A stretch of 64,000 nt of DNA from Allotamlana fucoidanivorans (GTDB lineage: Bacteria; Bacteroidota; Bacteroidia; Flavobacteriales; Flavobacteriaceae), in NCBI RefSeq assembly GCF_045788535.1, contig NZ_CP074074.1, forward strand, positions 682,001 to 746,000, in the 5' to 3' direction. Positions 34,890 through 43,675 of the stretch are shown piece by piece; position 1 is the stretch's first letter; each line of letters starts with the position of its first letter. Made by a program: the position numbers and the translations under genes. The notes beneath the pieces were generated by a model. That model saw only the letters and a program-made list of their open reading frames with translations. It did not search any database and had not been told where the DNA came from.

Positions 34890-36128
34890 ATGACAAGAAT
34901 ATTTCTTTTTTTATTTGTCATATGCATTATGACCTTTGCTAATTATGCTCAAAACATTGAGGTTTGTGAAACCTGCCCTATTTCTTCGTTGCAACAAGCC
35001 ATTTTGCAAGCTAAAGATTTTGATACCATTATTCTAAAAAAAGGGACCTATAAAGAACATAATATATCTATAGACAAACCCCTTACTATTCTGGGTAAAG
35101 ACTACCCTCTTATTGATGGGGAACTTAAAGGAGAAGTTATTACCATAATAGCCGACAGTGTTACTGTTGATGGCCTATTCATCATCAATGTGGGCACCAG
35201 TTATACGGAAGACTATGCTGCCATAAGAGTAAAACGCAGCAACCATTTCATAATTCAAAATCTCGTACTTGAAAAATTATTTTTCGGAATTTATCTTGAA
35301 AAATCAAATTACGGGCGTGTATATCACAACAAGATTATTGGTAATGCCGTTGAAGAATACAATTCTGGAAATGGTATTCAACTTTGGTACAGTAATCATA
35401 TTGAAATTGAAAATAATCACGTAGAACATGTTCGGGATGGTATTTACTTAGAATTTTCTAATGACTGCCTCATAAAAAACAATGTTAGCACTGAAAATTT
35501 AAGATATGGCCTACACTTTATGTTTTCAAATAACGATGTGTATCAAGATAATACTTTTGAAAACAATGGTGCTGGCGTAGCTGTTATGTTTTCAAAAAAA
35601 ATAAAAATGCTAAACAATACCTTTCAGGAAAACTGGGGCACCGCCTCTTACGGCATGCTTTTAAAAGAAATTAATGATGCTGAAATAAAGGGTAACACTT
35701 TTAAAGAAAATACTATTGGAATTAATATTGAAGGGTCAAATAGAATAAACTACTTACATAACAATTTTGAAAGTAATGGCTGGGCCATTAAGGTGCGTGG
35801 TGCTTGTTACGGCAATCACTTTATAGAAAACAACTTTCTGTACAATTCTTTTGATATATCTTACAACAGCAAGGTTAATGATAATACGTTCGACAAAAAC
35901 TATTGGAGTAATTACACAGGCTACGATTTAAATAAAGATGGCATTGGCGATGTACCATACAGGCCAGTAAAACTGTTTTCGTACATTGTAAACAGAACAC
36001 CAGAAACCATCATTTTACTACGTAGCCTGTTTATTGATGTCATAGATTTTTCTGAAAAAGTATCTCCTGTTTTTACACCTAATAATTTACTAGACAATAA
36101 CCCATTAACCAAACAAATAGTATGGTAA
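34890..36128 (+). CDS. nosD: NosD, periplasmic copper-site assembly protein
   Basis: A 412-residue exported protein (signal peptide MTRIFLFLFVICIMTFANYA) with a right-handed beta-helix of repeated NN/EN-rich turns (GNGIQLWYSNHIEIENNHV, GIYLEFSNDCLIKNNV, GLHFMFSNNDVYQDNTF and others). Methionine residues in the turns could pass copper. NosD works with NosF and NosY to insert the CuZ sulfide-copper cluster into NosZ. Its 3' end overlaps the nosF start by seven bases. Confidence 0.93.
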   Translation: MTRIFLFLFVICIMTFANYAQNIEVCETCPISSLQQAILQAKDFDTIILKKGTYKEHNISIDKPLTILGKDYPLIDGELKGEVITIIADSVTVDGLFIINVGTSYTEDYAAIRVKRSNHFIIQNLVLEKLFFGIYLEKSNYGRVYHNKIIGNAVEEYNSGNGIQLWYSNHIEIENNHVEHVRDGIYLEFSNDCLIKNNVSTENLRYGLHFMFSNNDVYQDNTFENNGAGVAVMFSKKIKMLNNTFQENWGTASYGMLLKEINDAEIKGNTFKENTIGINIEGSNRINYLHNNFESNGWAIKVRGACYGNHFIENNFLYNSFDISYNSKVNDNTFDKNYWSNYTGYDLNKDGIGDVPYRPVKLFSYIVNRTPETIILLRSLFIDVIDFSEKVSPVFTPNNLLDNNPLTKQIVW

Positions 36129-36829
36129 CCATTCAAAACTTACATAAATCCTTCGGAAAAAACACCGTTTTAAAAGGTCTGGATTTAACAATTGGTAATG
36201 GGGGAATTTTCGCAATTCTTGGCCCCAATGGATCTGGTAAAACAACCCTGATAAAATCTATTTTAGGGATGGTTATTCCTAATAAAGGCTCTATCGCTGT
36301 ATTTGGTGAAAGCACGAAACATCAGTCAAAATACAGACATCAAATTGATTATTTACCACAGATAGCCAATTTTCCAAACAACTTAAAAGTTAAAGAACTT
36401 ATTAAAATGATTAAAGATTTGCGAGGCAAAACCGAGCTTGACAAAGCTTTAATTGAACGCTTCAAATTAACCCCTTTTTTAGATAAAAAACTGGGCAACC
36501 TTTCCGGTGGCACCAAACAAAAAGTAAACCTTGTGCTAACCTTTATGTTTAACAGCCCCTTAGTGATTTTAGATGAACCCACCACGGGTTTAGACCCTAT
36601 TGCTTTGATAAGATTGAAAGATTTAATTCAAATAGAAAAGCAAAAAGGAAAAACCATTTTAATTACCTCGCATATTATGAGTTTTGTAGAAGAAGTTTCA
36701 GATGAGATTGTATTTCTATTAGAAGGACAAATTTATTTTAAAGGCAGTATTAGCGATTTAAAAACAAAAACGAATCAACCTGATTTTGAACATGCCATAG
36801 CCTCCATTTTACAAGAAAACCATGCTTAA
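36122..36829 (+). CDS. nosF: NosF, ABC transporter ATPase
   Basis: A 235-residue ATPase: Walker A GPNGSGKTT (34-42), Q-loop in YLPQIANFP, signature NLSGGTKQKV, Walker B with VILDEPTTGLDP and the switch His in LITSHIMSF. It energises the NosDFY complex needed for N2O reductase copper-sulfur cluster assembly. It overlaps nosD by 7 bases and nosY by 8 bases. Confidence 0.94.
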   Translation: MVTIQNLHKSFGKNTVLKGLDLTIGNGGIFAILGPNGSGKTTLIKSILGMVIPNKGSIAVFGESTKHQSKYRHQIDYLPQIANFPNNLKVKELIKMIKDLRGKTELDKALIERFKLTPFLDKKLGNLSGGTKQKVNLVLTFMFNSPLVILDEPTTGLDPIALIRLKDLIQIEKQKGKTILITSHIMSFVEEVSDEIVFLLEGQIYFKGSISDLKTKTNQPDFEHAIASILQENHA

Positions 36830-37604
36830 AATATTAAAATATAGTTTTTATGATTTAATGCGTAGCCGTTGGAGCTATGTATATTTTGCATTTTACCTGC
36901 TCCTTGGAATGGTGCTATTGTTTCTAAATAACAACTTATCAAAAGCAGTGATTACCTTGATGAATGTGATTATTGTTTTGGTGCCTTTAATAGGAACTAT
37001 TTTTGGTGTGATGTACTATTATAATTCCAAAGAATTTACCGAACTTTTACTTGCTCAACCACTCAAACGATCCTCTATTTTTTTAGGACAGTATTTTGGG
37101 GTAGCTATTTCTTTATCTATGAGTTTAATTTTGGGGCTTGGTATTCCATTTATTTTCTATGGTTTATTTAAATCTTCTGCCATATGGGATTTTTCACTGT
37201 TGCTTATAACAGGTACTTTTTTAACTTTTATTTTTACTGCCTTGGCCTTTAACATTGCTTTATCTTACGAAAATAAAATAAAAGGGTTCGGGTTTGCCAT
37301 TTTATTATGGCTGTTTTTAGCTATTATTTACGATGGTCTTTTTTTAATGTCGCTTATTCTCTTTGAAGACTATCCTTTAGACAAATTATCTTTAGTAGGT
37401 ACCATGCTAAATCCCATTGACTTGTCAAGAACATTGATTCTATTAAAATTAGATATCTCTGCCCTGTTGGGGTACACTGGGGCCATTTTTAAAAAATTTT
37501 TTGGGACGAACTTTGGTCTGATTATTTCTTTCACGACTTTAGTAATTTGGATTATATTACCCATTTTAAGAATAGTAACCAAGTCGAAAAAGAAAGATTT
37601 TTAA
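36822..37604 (+). CDS. nosY: NosY, ABC transporter permease
   Basis: A 260-residue membrane protein with six predicted helices (about 20-36, 47-66, 92-112, 124-148, 160-180 and 232-252), the normal NosY fold. The start overlaps nosF by 8 bases. It forms the membrane part of the NosDFY complex. Confidence 0.92.
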   Translation: MLKILKYSFYDLMRSRWSYVYFAFYLLLGMVLLFLNNNLSKAVITLMNVIIVLVPLIGTIFGVMYYYNSKEFTELLLAQPLKRSSIFLGQYFGVAISLSMSLILGLGIPFIFYGLFKSSAIWDFSLLLITGTFLTFIFTALAFNIALSYENKIKGFGFAILLWLFLAIIYDGLFLMSLILFEDYPLDKLSLVGTMLNPIDLSRTLILLKLDISALLGYTGAIFKKFFGTNFGLIISFTTLVIWIILPILRIVTKSKKKDF

Positions 37605-37664
37605 ACTAAAAACTATACTACTAAAAAACTTCATTTTATGTAACATATCATTTAACTTCGCGGC

Positions 37665-38063
37665 GTGATTAAAACCTTGATTCATAAAACAACAGCATTG
37701 TGCCTTGTGTTTATATTGTTGGCCAACAATATAAACACCTTAGCTATTGTTGGTGGTTTTATAATTAATCAAGATTTTATCGCTAAAACCTTATGTGTTC
37801 AAAAAGAAGATCAAAAAGGTTGTAATGGTAAATGTCACCTTAAAAAACAATTGGTAAAAAATAATGCAGACACAAATAGTGAAGCACCAGCTCAAAACAA
37901 TAAACGTACTGCTTTAGATACGTTTTATGTAGTGTCTTACCACAATGTTTTTAAAAACGTTTTTAATACAACTTTGACCCCTAAAAAACCCCAATTATAT
38001 ACATCTATCCGCATCACAAAAGCCTTTTTAAAGGTAGAAACACCGCCACCAAATTTTAGTTAA
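37665..38063 (+). CDS. Small exported protein with CxxxCH motif, copper-linked
   Basis: A 132-residue protein with a hydrophobic N-terminal helix (TTALCLVFILLANNINTLAIVG, about residues 9-30) and the segment GCNGKCHLKKQL near residue 53-64, with Cys-x3-Cys-His that could bind a metal. The start codon is GTG at 37665; no ATG is available. A TAACTTCG element (37653-37660, one mismatch to TAnnTTTG) ends five bases before it, so the message may be leaderless. It is placed upstream of a copper-type TonB receptor, as similar small proteins often are. The function is not known. Confidence 0.6.
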   Translation: MIKTLIHKTTALCLVFILLANNINTLAIVGGFIINQDFIAKTLCVQKEDQKGCNGKCHLKKQLVKNNADTNSEAPAQNNKRTALDTFYVVSYHNVFKNVFNTTLTPKKPQLYTSIRITKAFLKVETPPPNFS

Positions 38064-38174
38064 TTTTTATTAAAACTCATAGAAGCCACTACTTCGGCTT
38101 CAGACGCTTTATGTCTTCTTTTTTAGAACGACATAACTAAGCTATATACCTATACCTTTTTTAAAAAAATAAAA

Positions 38175-39023
38175 ATGAAACTAAAATATATATTGCCAAT
38201 TATTTGTATCGTCATATTATCTATGTCCTGTTCAACAGATGACGACGATACCCCACAAACCATTGATGAAATTGCAGAATTGAAAAAAATTCAGGATATC
38301 ACAACCAACGAGCACACCATAGAATTATACAGTAAATCTGGTGTATTTAAAACTGGTTACAATGAGGTCTTTATCCGAATTAAAAACAATACTGAGCAAA
38401 GTTATTTTGAAAATGCTAATATAGCTTGGACACCTATGATGCAAATGCCAAGCATGCTGCATTCATCACCCCACTCTACGATTTCAAAAGTTTCAAACAA
38501 AAAAACGTTATATACAGGTTCCGTTGTTTATCAAATGACAAACACCGATGGTTCTGGCTGGTCACTTACACTTAACTACAGCATTAATGGTATGGAGTAC
38601 AGCGCCACTGAAACGATTAATGTTATGCAGTCTGCCAAACAAAACGTAACCAGTTTTATGGGCAGTGATGACACACGATATATTATTGCACTTATAGAGC
38701 CTCTTGACCCTAGTATTGGAATCAATGATATCACCGTAGGACTTTATAAAATGGAGAGTATGATGTCTTTCCCTGTGGTTGAAAATTATACAATTATGTT
38801 AGATCCGAGAATGCCAGGAATGGGCAATCATAGCTCACCAAATAATACCGATTTAAGCTTTAACAGCTCAGATACGATGTATCATGGTGATTTATCATTA
38901 ACCATGACAGGCTATTGGGTTCTTAATCTTAAACTTTTAAATACCTCTGACACGGTTTTAAAAGGCGAAGATGTGACTGAAAGCAACGAAAAAAGTTCAC
39001 TGTATTTAGAGTTGGAATTTTAA
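38175..39023 (+). CDS. Lipoprotein with two Met/His-rich, YtkA-like domains
   Basis: A 282-residue lipoprotein (lipobox LSMSC, Cys19, then five Asp residues). Two similar beta domains can be seen, about 35-150 and 155-282. Each has a Met-rich turn: MMQMPSMLHSSPHS near residue 92-105 and RMPGMGNHSSP near 211-221, patterns like the YtkA/PCuAC type copper-binding loops. The domain duplication and the place between the nos genes and a copper-type TonB receptor point to copper capture at the membrane surface; this is an inference. Confidence 0.65.
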   Translation: MKLKYILPIICIVILSMSCSTDDDDTPQTIDEIAELKKIQDITTNEHTIELYSKSGVFKTGYNEVFIRIKNNTEQSYFENANIAWTPMMQMPSMLHSSPHSTISKVSNKKTLYTGSVVYQMTNTDGSGWSLTLNYSINGMEYSATETINVMQSAKQNVTSFMGSDDTRYIIALIEPLDPSIGINDITVGLYKMESMMSFPVVENYTIMLDPRMPGMGNHSSPNNTDLSFNSSDTMYHGDLSLTMTGYWVLNLKLLNTSDTVLKGEDVTESNEKSSLYLELEF

Positions 39024-39043
39024 CGCACATACTTATTACATAT

Positions 39044-39078
39044 CATGAAGTTGCTTGATTGAAATAAGCAACTTCATG
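39044..39078. other. 13-pair perfect inverted repeat before the TonB receptor gene
   Basis: CATGAAGTTGCTT (39044-39056) and AAGCAACTTCATG (39066-39078), loop of nine bases. There is no T-run, so it is a poor terminator. It lies 27 bases before the receptor start codon and may control its translation or be an operator. Confidence 0.6.
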
Positions 39079-39104
39079 CAAACAAAAATTCTATCTAATT
39101 AATT

Positions 39105-41102
39105 ATGAAACACCTCATAATTGTAGTTGCCAGTGTACTTTTTGGACATACCCTGTTTGCTCAAAACAATGTAGTTACTAAAAGAGACACCACCGAACTT
39201 GAAAAAATCATTGTGGTAGCTGAACGCAAGCTCAGTAACTACAGACAAGAAAAAACACTTTCAAGTGTTGATACTTATCTTGAAAAATCTAACCGAGTGA
39301 CCATGATAAAACGAGGAAACTATGCTTGGGAACCTGCTATAAATAATATGATTAGTGACCGACTCAATGTGACGATAGATGGTATGCAAATATTTGGTGC
39401 CTGTACAGACAAAATGGATCCTATTACCTCATATGTAGATGTATCAAACCTAGAACAAGTCACTGTTAATTCTGGGCAAGAAGGTACTGAAAATGGTCAT
39501 TGTGTTGGTGGTGGTATAGATTTACAAATAGCATCATCCCATTTTAATGAAAGTGGACTAAAAACGAGTGCAGATTTGGGGTATGAAACCAACGGAAACT
39601 ATAAAATGGCGGGGCTTGATTTTGAATATTCTGGAGACAAACTTTACCTCACTACTGATGGTATTTATAGAACATCTGATAATTATAAAGCTGGTGGTAA
39701 TGAGGAAGTAGCCTATTCTCAATTTAAAAAATACAACCTCTCATTTAAGGGCGGCTACAAACTCACAAATCAGCAGGCAATTGAAACCAATGTCATTTAT
39801 GACAAGGCAACTGACGTGGGCTATCCTGCGCTTCCTATGGATGTATCATTAGCCGAAGCTTTTATTGCATCTGCTTCATATCACTACAAAAACCAATCTA
39901 CCTTTATAAAATCTTTAGAAACCAAATTTTACTTCAACTCTATTACACACATCATGGATGACAGCAACCGCCCAGATGTCCCCATACGAATGGATATGCC
40001 TGGCTGGAGTGACACTTATGGGTTTTATAGTAAAATGAAAATTAATGCCAACAAGCATCATTTTTTAATGAATCTTAACGGCTATCACAATCGGTCACTA
40101 GCAGAAATGACCATGTTTTCAAATAGCCCCAACGAACCCGACATGTTTATGTACACTTGGCCAGATGTAAGAACATTTTACTCGGGGTTATACGCTAAAG
40201 ATCACTGGCAATTAAACACTTTTGAAAGTCTTTCTTTCCATACAAGATTAGGATATCACCTTAACAAAGTAGCCAATGATGTTGGACTCCATAGTCTTCA
40301 AATTTTTTACCCAGATATGGAAGACACACAAACCCGATTTTTAACGAGTATATCAACCGATTACACCTTTCAAAAAAATCAGTTTAATACAACGTTGGGG
40401 TTAGGTTATGGTGAACGTGCCCCGTCTGTTAGTGAAGGTTATGGTTTCTTTCTATTTAATAGTTTTGACAAATATGATTACATAGGAAATCCGCACTTAA
40501 AAAACGAAAAAGCTATTGAAGTTAATATTAAATCTGGATACCAATTTAAAACTATAAAGCTAGGGCTTGAATCCTCTTTCTTTCACATTTCAGACTATAT
40601 TATTGGTGAAATTGATCCAGATATTAGCCCAATGACCATAGGCGCTAATGGCGTTAGGGTGTACCAAGCATTAAACCATGCATCTATTTTTAATGTGTAC
40701 CTCAACGCTCATATTTCTATATCTAAGGCTTTTTCGTTTAACAGCACCATAGGATATAATTACGGACGCGGAAGCAACCACAATAATTTACCTTTAATAA
40801 AGCCTCTTTCATATTTAGCCGAAGTTAACTATGGTACCCCTAAGTTTAACGGAGCCATTCAACTTGAGGGTAATGGCAATCAAAGCAAATACAGTCCATT
40901 TTACGGGGAAAACGAAACACCAGCTTACGCTGTATTACACCTAAACTTTGGTAATATACTATATGTAAAACACAACAAAATAGTGTTCAAATACGGGATA
41001 GAAAATATTTTAGATACGCATTACTCAACGTTTGCTGATTGGAATAATATTCCGAGGCAAGGTCGTAATTTTTATGTAAATATGTCAGTGATTATTCCTT
41101 AA
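39105..41102 (+). CDS. OprC/NosA-type TonB-dependent copper receptor
   Basis: A 665-residue outer-membrane receptor with signal peptide MKHLIIVVASVLFGHTLFA. The plug domain (about 35-150) has the OprC/NosA signature MIKRGNYAWEPAINNM, VTIDGMQIFGACTDKMDPITSYV and GTENGHCVGGGIDL; Cys in FGACTDKM and Met residues near by bind copper in OprC. The rest is a 22-strand barrel ending in NFYVNMSVIIP. NosA from Pseudomonas stutzeri, of this family, supplies copper for N2O reductase, which matches the genes upstream. It is convergent with and overlaps by 18 bases the next gene on the minus strand. Confidence 0.85.
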   Translation: MKHLIIVVASVLFGHTLFAQNNVVTKRDTTELEKIIVVAERKLSNYRQEKTLSSVDTYLEKSNRVTMIKRGNYAWEPAINNMISDRLNVTIDGMQIFGACTDKMDPITSYVDVSNLEQVTVNSGQEGTENGHCVGGGIDLQIASSHFNESGLKTSADLGYETNGNYKMAGLDFEYSGDKLYLTTDGIYRTSDNYKAGGNEEVAYSQFKKYNLSFKGGYKLTNQQAIETNVIYDKATDVGYPALPMDVSLAEAFIASASYHYKNQSTFIKSLETKFYFNSITHIMDDSNRPDVPIRMDMPGWSDTYGFYSKMKINANKHHFLMNLNGYHNRSLAEMTMFSNSPNEPDMFMYTWPDVRTFYSGLYAKDHWQLNTFESLSFHTRLGYHLNKVANDVGLHSLQIFYPDMEDTQTRFLTSISTDYTFQKNQFNTTLGLGYGERAPSVSEGYGFFLFNSFDKYDYIGNPHLKNEKAIEVNIKSGYQFKTIKLGLESSFFHISDYIIGEIDPDISPMTIGANGVRVYQALNHASIFNVYLNAHISISKAFSFNSTIGYNYGRGSNHNNLPLIKPLSYLAEVNYGTPKFNGAIQLEGNGNQSKYSPFYGENETPAYAVLHLNFGNILYVKHNKIVFKYGIENILDTHYSTFADWNNIPRQGRNFYVNMSVIIP

Positions 41103-42272
41103 CACTTGAATTAAAAACACCAAAACACCAATCGGGATTAACATACTGAATAGAAACAATGCTACATAGTAGTTTTCCATAATGCCTGTTCCTGTAAAAT
41201 ATTTATACCCCTGAATGAGCAAAATTATCTCTGTTAACACAAATCCTAATACAAAAGATAAAACACCGCCTTTTAACAATGCTGTGCTAGCTACCCATTG
41301 ATTTTTAATAATAAAAAACAACAAAAACCCTGAAATAACGCCAAGCATGGTTAAATGAATAAATCCAATAACAAAATTTCTATGCTGGAACACCTCCTCT
41401 GCAAATTTTGGACTCAACACTGTTAACTGCATCCCTATTTTTATCAGAAAACAAAACACCGAAAACCCAAACACGTAAAGTGCCGTTTTGGAGTTGGATG
41501 CTAATAGCGCTTTTTGATAAGGTTTGATGATTTTTAAAAACAAAAACAACATAATGAGTTGTAACAAAACAGCAACTATATTAGCTTTTATAAGGAATGG
41601 ATGAGGCAAAAACCAGTGCACGGGCAATGCTAAGCTTAAAATAGTTGAAAGCACAAGTAGCCCCAAAAAAGGTCTAAATAATTTCACATCTTGAACTTCT
41701 AACACATGAAACAAAACGGTCAAAACAGCAATGATAAACCATCCATTAAACTGAAAATGCAGAAAAAACTGTATCGCTATTTGATAAAATGCAGACCTAT
41801 TACCCAACATAGTAACCGCAGGCCCTAAGCACCAGACTCCAATAGTTGATATAAGCATAAATACCAAGGATGTTCTAGTTAAGTATTTAGTAATTACAGA
41901 TCCAAACTGGGCATTCTTAAAAAATAAATATGAAAAATAGTAACTACAAAATATGTGAAGTGTTGAAAATGCTATAGATATGCTGGCGTAACCTTGAAAA
42001 GGAAAACTTAACATCATACCCATAACCGCTAATTGCGTCAACCAAAAAAGTCTGTAGTAAACTGGTCGTTTTTCGGGAATAAAATGATGAACAAAAAGAC
42101 TATAAAGCAACAAATACACCCATCCTAACATAGCTACATGTGAGTGCGCATGGGTTAGAAAACGATAATTAAAATGAATATCACCCAAATAGGTATACCT
42201 AAGCAGTAACCCCATTAGGGCAGCTACAAAAAAGTTAAACAAGCAAATAGCAACAAAATATTTTTGCTTCAT
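41085..42272 (-). CDS. Multipass His-rich membrane protein (heme-copper subunit I/NnrS-like)
   Basis: A 395-residue protein with about twelve membrane helices. The motif THAHSHVAMLGWVYLL near residues 40-55, with three His, and later HFQFNGWF, LHF and RNFVIGFIHLTMLG in predicted helices look like the metal ligands of heme-copper oxidase subunit I, cbb3- or NOR-like. It is too short and lacks enough recognised motifs to be called a reductase. It may be an NnrS-type or sensor protein for NO response. It sits next to ric and an Rrf2 regulator. The last 18 bases overlap the 3' end of the TonB receptor gene on the opposite strand. Confidence 0.55.
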   Translation of the reverse strand: MKQKYFVAICLFNFFVAALMGLLLRYTYLGDIHFNYRFLTHAHSHVAMLGWVYLLLYSLFVHHFIPEKRPVYYRLFWLTQLAVMGMMLSFPFQGYASISIAFSTLHIFCSYYFSYLFFKNAQFGSVITKYLTRTSLVFMLISTIGVWCLGPAVTMLGNRSAFYQIAIQFFLHFQFNGWFIIAVLTVLFHVLEVQDVKLFRPFLGLLVLSTILSLALPVHWFLPHPFLIKANIVAVLLQLIMLFLFLKIIKPYQKALLASNSKTALYVFGFSVFCFLIKIGMQLTVLSPKFAEEVFQHRNFVIGFIHLTMLGVISGFLLFFIIKNQWVASTALLKGGVLSFVLGFVLTEIILLIQGYKYFTGTGIMENYYVALFLFSMLIPIGVLVFLIQVLRNNH

Positions 42273-42311
42273 TTATTGTATTACAATGATATTCTTAAAA
42301 TTTACAGTTTT

Positions 42312-42343
42312 AAATAAAAAACCAGAAAGATAAAACTTTCTGG
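42312..42343 (-). terminator. Terminator after ric
   Basis: CCAGAAAG (42322-42329), loop of six, CTTTCTGG (42336-42343). On the minus strand it is followed by a T-rich run (TTTTTTATTT), so it ends transcription of ric. Confidence 0.85.
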
Positions 42344-42388
42344 CTTTAAACGAAGTAGGCATTCATGCAGATGCAACTTTTATTTTTG

Positions 42389-43120
42389 TTAGCTAAACTG
42401 TTTTTCTAGCTTAACCGCATTAGGAAACAAAATATTATTCTCTAAATGAATGTGTAAATGTAAATCTTGCTCAAACTCTTCCAACATAGCATAGGTTACT
42501 CTAAAGGTGTTACAGGCATCTGCAGGTGGATTGTAGTTATTTGTTAATTCAGCTATCTCTCTAAACCGAACACCTTCATTATCATGCTCATGCTTCATCA
42601 TTTCTATAGGGTTTTCAACCGTTCCAAAATGAGGCGCTTCAATAGCATTTTGACTCATGGTAGCATCAACCATTTTTTTAACAAATGGGAAAAGTATCAA
42701 CTCTTCCTTTTTCATATGAGCAGCCAATTCACCTGCTGAAGCCGTAAACAACTCATTAATTTTAAATAATTCTGGATGACGCTCGCCATGAACACGACAA
42801 AGTTTATCTAAAAACTGCTTTAACACAGGAATTTTAGCTTCAACATACCTATGGTGTTTTTTCTCAATGTAATCTATCAATAGATCTATAGGCCATGATT
42901 TATAATCAATAGACTGATCTGCTTTTGAACTTAATACGGCATCCAGTTTATCTAATAACTCATTGGTATCAATACCATTTTTTTGGCACACTTCTTCAAC
43001 TGTTCTGTGACCTCTACAGCAAAAATCAATACCATAATTTACAAATACTGCTGCTGTTCTAAAATCATCTGCTACAAATTGTCCAATTTGTTTTTGTGCA
43101 TTATTACTTATTACTTCCAT
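42389..43120 (-). CDS. ric: Di-iron repair of iron centres protein (RIC/ScdA/YtfE family)
   Basis: A 243-residue protein with the two-domain layout of RIC: an N-terminal DUF542 (ScdA-N) domain (about 5-60) with FVNYGIDFCCRGHRTVEEVC, and a hemerythrin-like four-helix domain whose His and Glu ligands can be seen in KKHHRYVEAKIP, HGERHPELF, HMKKEELILFPF, MKHEHDNEG and HLHIHLENNILFP. RIC proteins repair Fe-S clusters damaged by NO or peroxide and are classically under NsrR control. It is next to an Rrf2 regulator with a palindromic site between them. Confidence 0.93.
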   Translation of the reverse strand: MEVISNNAQKQIGQFVADDFRTAAVFVNYGIDFCCRGHRTVEEVCQKNGIDTNELLDKLDAVLSSKADQSIDYKSWPIDLLIDYIEKKHHRYVEAKIPVLKQFLDKLCRVHGERHPELFKINELFTASAGELAAHMKKEELILFPFVKKMVDATMSQNAIEAPHFGTVENPIEMMKHEHDNEGVRFREIAELTNNYNPPADACNTFRVTYAMLEEFEQDLHLHIHLENNILFPNAVKLEKQFS

Positions 43121-43128
43121 ATTTACGT

Positions 43129-43156
43129 TTATTTAGGATATTTTTGTCCTCTTTTG
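43129..43156. promoter_or_regulatory. Putative Rrf2 operator before ric
   Basis: TTATTTAGGA, spacer TATTTTTG, TCCTCTTTTG. It has the same 10-8-10 layout as the sites at 30532 and 43645, with AGGA/TCCT in place of AAGA/TCTT. It lies 9 bases before the ric start codon. Confidence 0.45.
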
Positions 43157-43168
43157 TTTTAAATTTTT

Positions 43169-43603
43169 TTACGTCTTTAAAAATGACACCCCCGATTTTA
43201 TATCAAGCGCTAACTCTTCTAAACTAGTGTGTTCTAGCATCTCTCTTAACTCAGTGCGTATTGTTTTAAATTTGTCATGAACTGGGCAAGGATGCTCTTC
43301 ATCACACTTATGCAAGCCTAAGCCACATCCATTATAAATACCATCACCATCAATGGCATTTACTATTTGAGATAATTTCACGGTTGCAATTCTATTTTTA
43401 TCAATTTGAAAACCGCCATAGGCCCCCTTAATAGAATTAACCACACCATGCCTCACCAACGCTTGTAATATCTTAGCTGTAAACGCTTGAGGCGAATCAA
43501 TTTCTTGTGAAATTTCCTTTGGGCTTACCAACTCTCCTTCATAGGATTTAGTTGCTATAAAAATAGCTGCTTTTATACCATACTCACAAGCCTTTGAAAA
43601 CAT
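43169..43603 (-). CDS. Rrf2-family transcription regulator, NsrR-like
   Basis: A 144-residue winged-helix regulator. The helix-turn-helix is at about 28-50 (SPKEISQEIDSPQAFTAKILQALVRHG), and the wing has KGAYGGFQID. Three Cys residues, Cys93, Cys100 and Cys106 in NGCGLGLHKC-DEEHPCP, match the Fe-S cluster ligands of NsrR/IscR-type Rrf2 proteins. In many bacteria NsrR senses NO and represses ric/ytfE-type genes. Its own promoter has a palindrome also found before the nos cluster and ric. Confidence 0.9.
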   Translation of the reverse strand: MFSKACEYGIKAAIFIATKSYEGELVSPKEISQEIDSPQAFTAKILQALVRHGVVNSIKGAYGGFQIDKNRIATVKLSQIVNAIDGDGIYNGCGLGLHKCDEEHPCPVHDKFKTIRTELREMLEHTSLEELALDIKSGVSFLKT

Positions 43604-43625
43604 ATATCTCTTTCCTTATTCTGTG

Positions 43626-43633
43626 CAAAGTTA
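43626..43633 (-). promoter_or_regulatory. -7 element of the Rrf2 gene promoter
   Basis: On the minus strand TAACTTTG, a full TAnnTTTG match, 23 bases before the start codon. A palindrome (43645-43672) covers the -33 region, so repression by occlusion is expected. Confidence 0.55.
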
Positions 43634-43644
43634 TAAATAATTTA

Positions 43645-43672
43645 TTAATTAAGACTAATTTATCTTAATTAA
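43645..43672. promoter_or_regulatory. Putative Rrf2 autoregulatory operator
   Basis: TTAATTAAGA, spacer CTAATTTA, TCTTAATTAA: perfect 10-base arms with 8-base spacer. It is centred about 25 bases upstream of the -7 element of the Rrf2 gene. Confidence 0.6.
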
Positions 43673-43675
43673 AGC

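Noticed and set aside
42273..42290. TTGTATTACAA palindrome before the 395-residue membrane protein as an FNR or Rrf2 site
   Set aside because: It matches neither TGAT-N4-ATCA nor the A[AG]GA-N8-TC[TC]T pattern, and lies downstream of any likely promoter.
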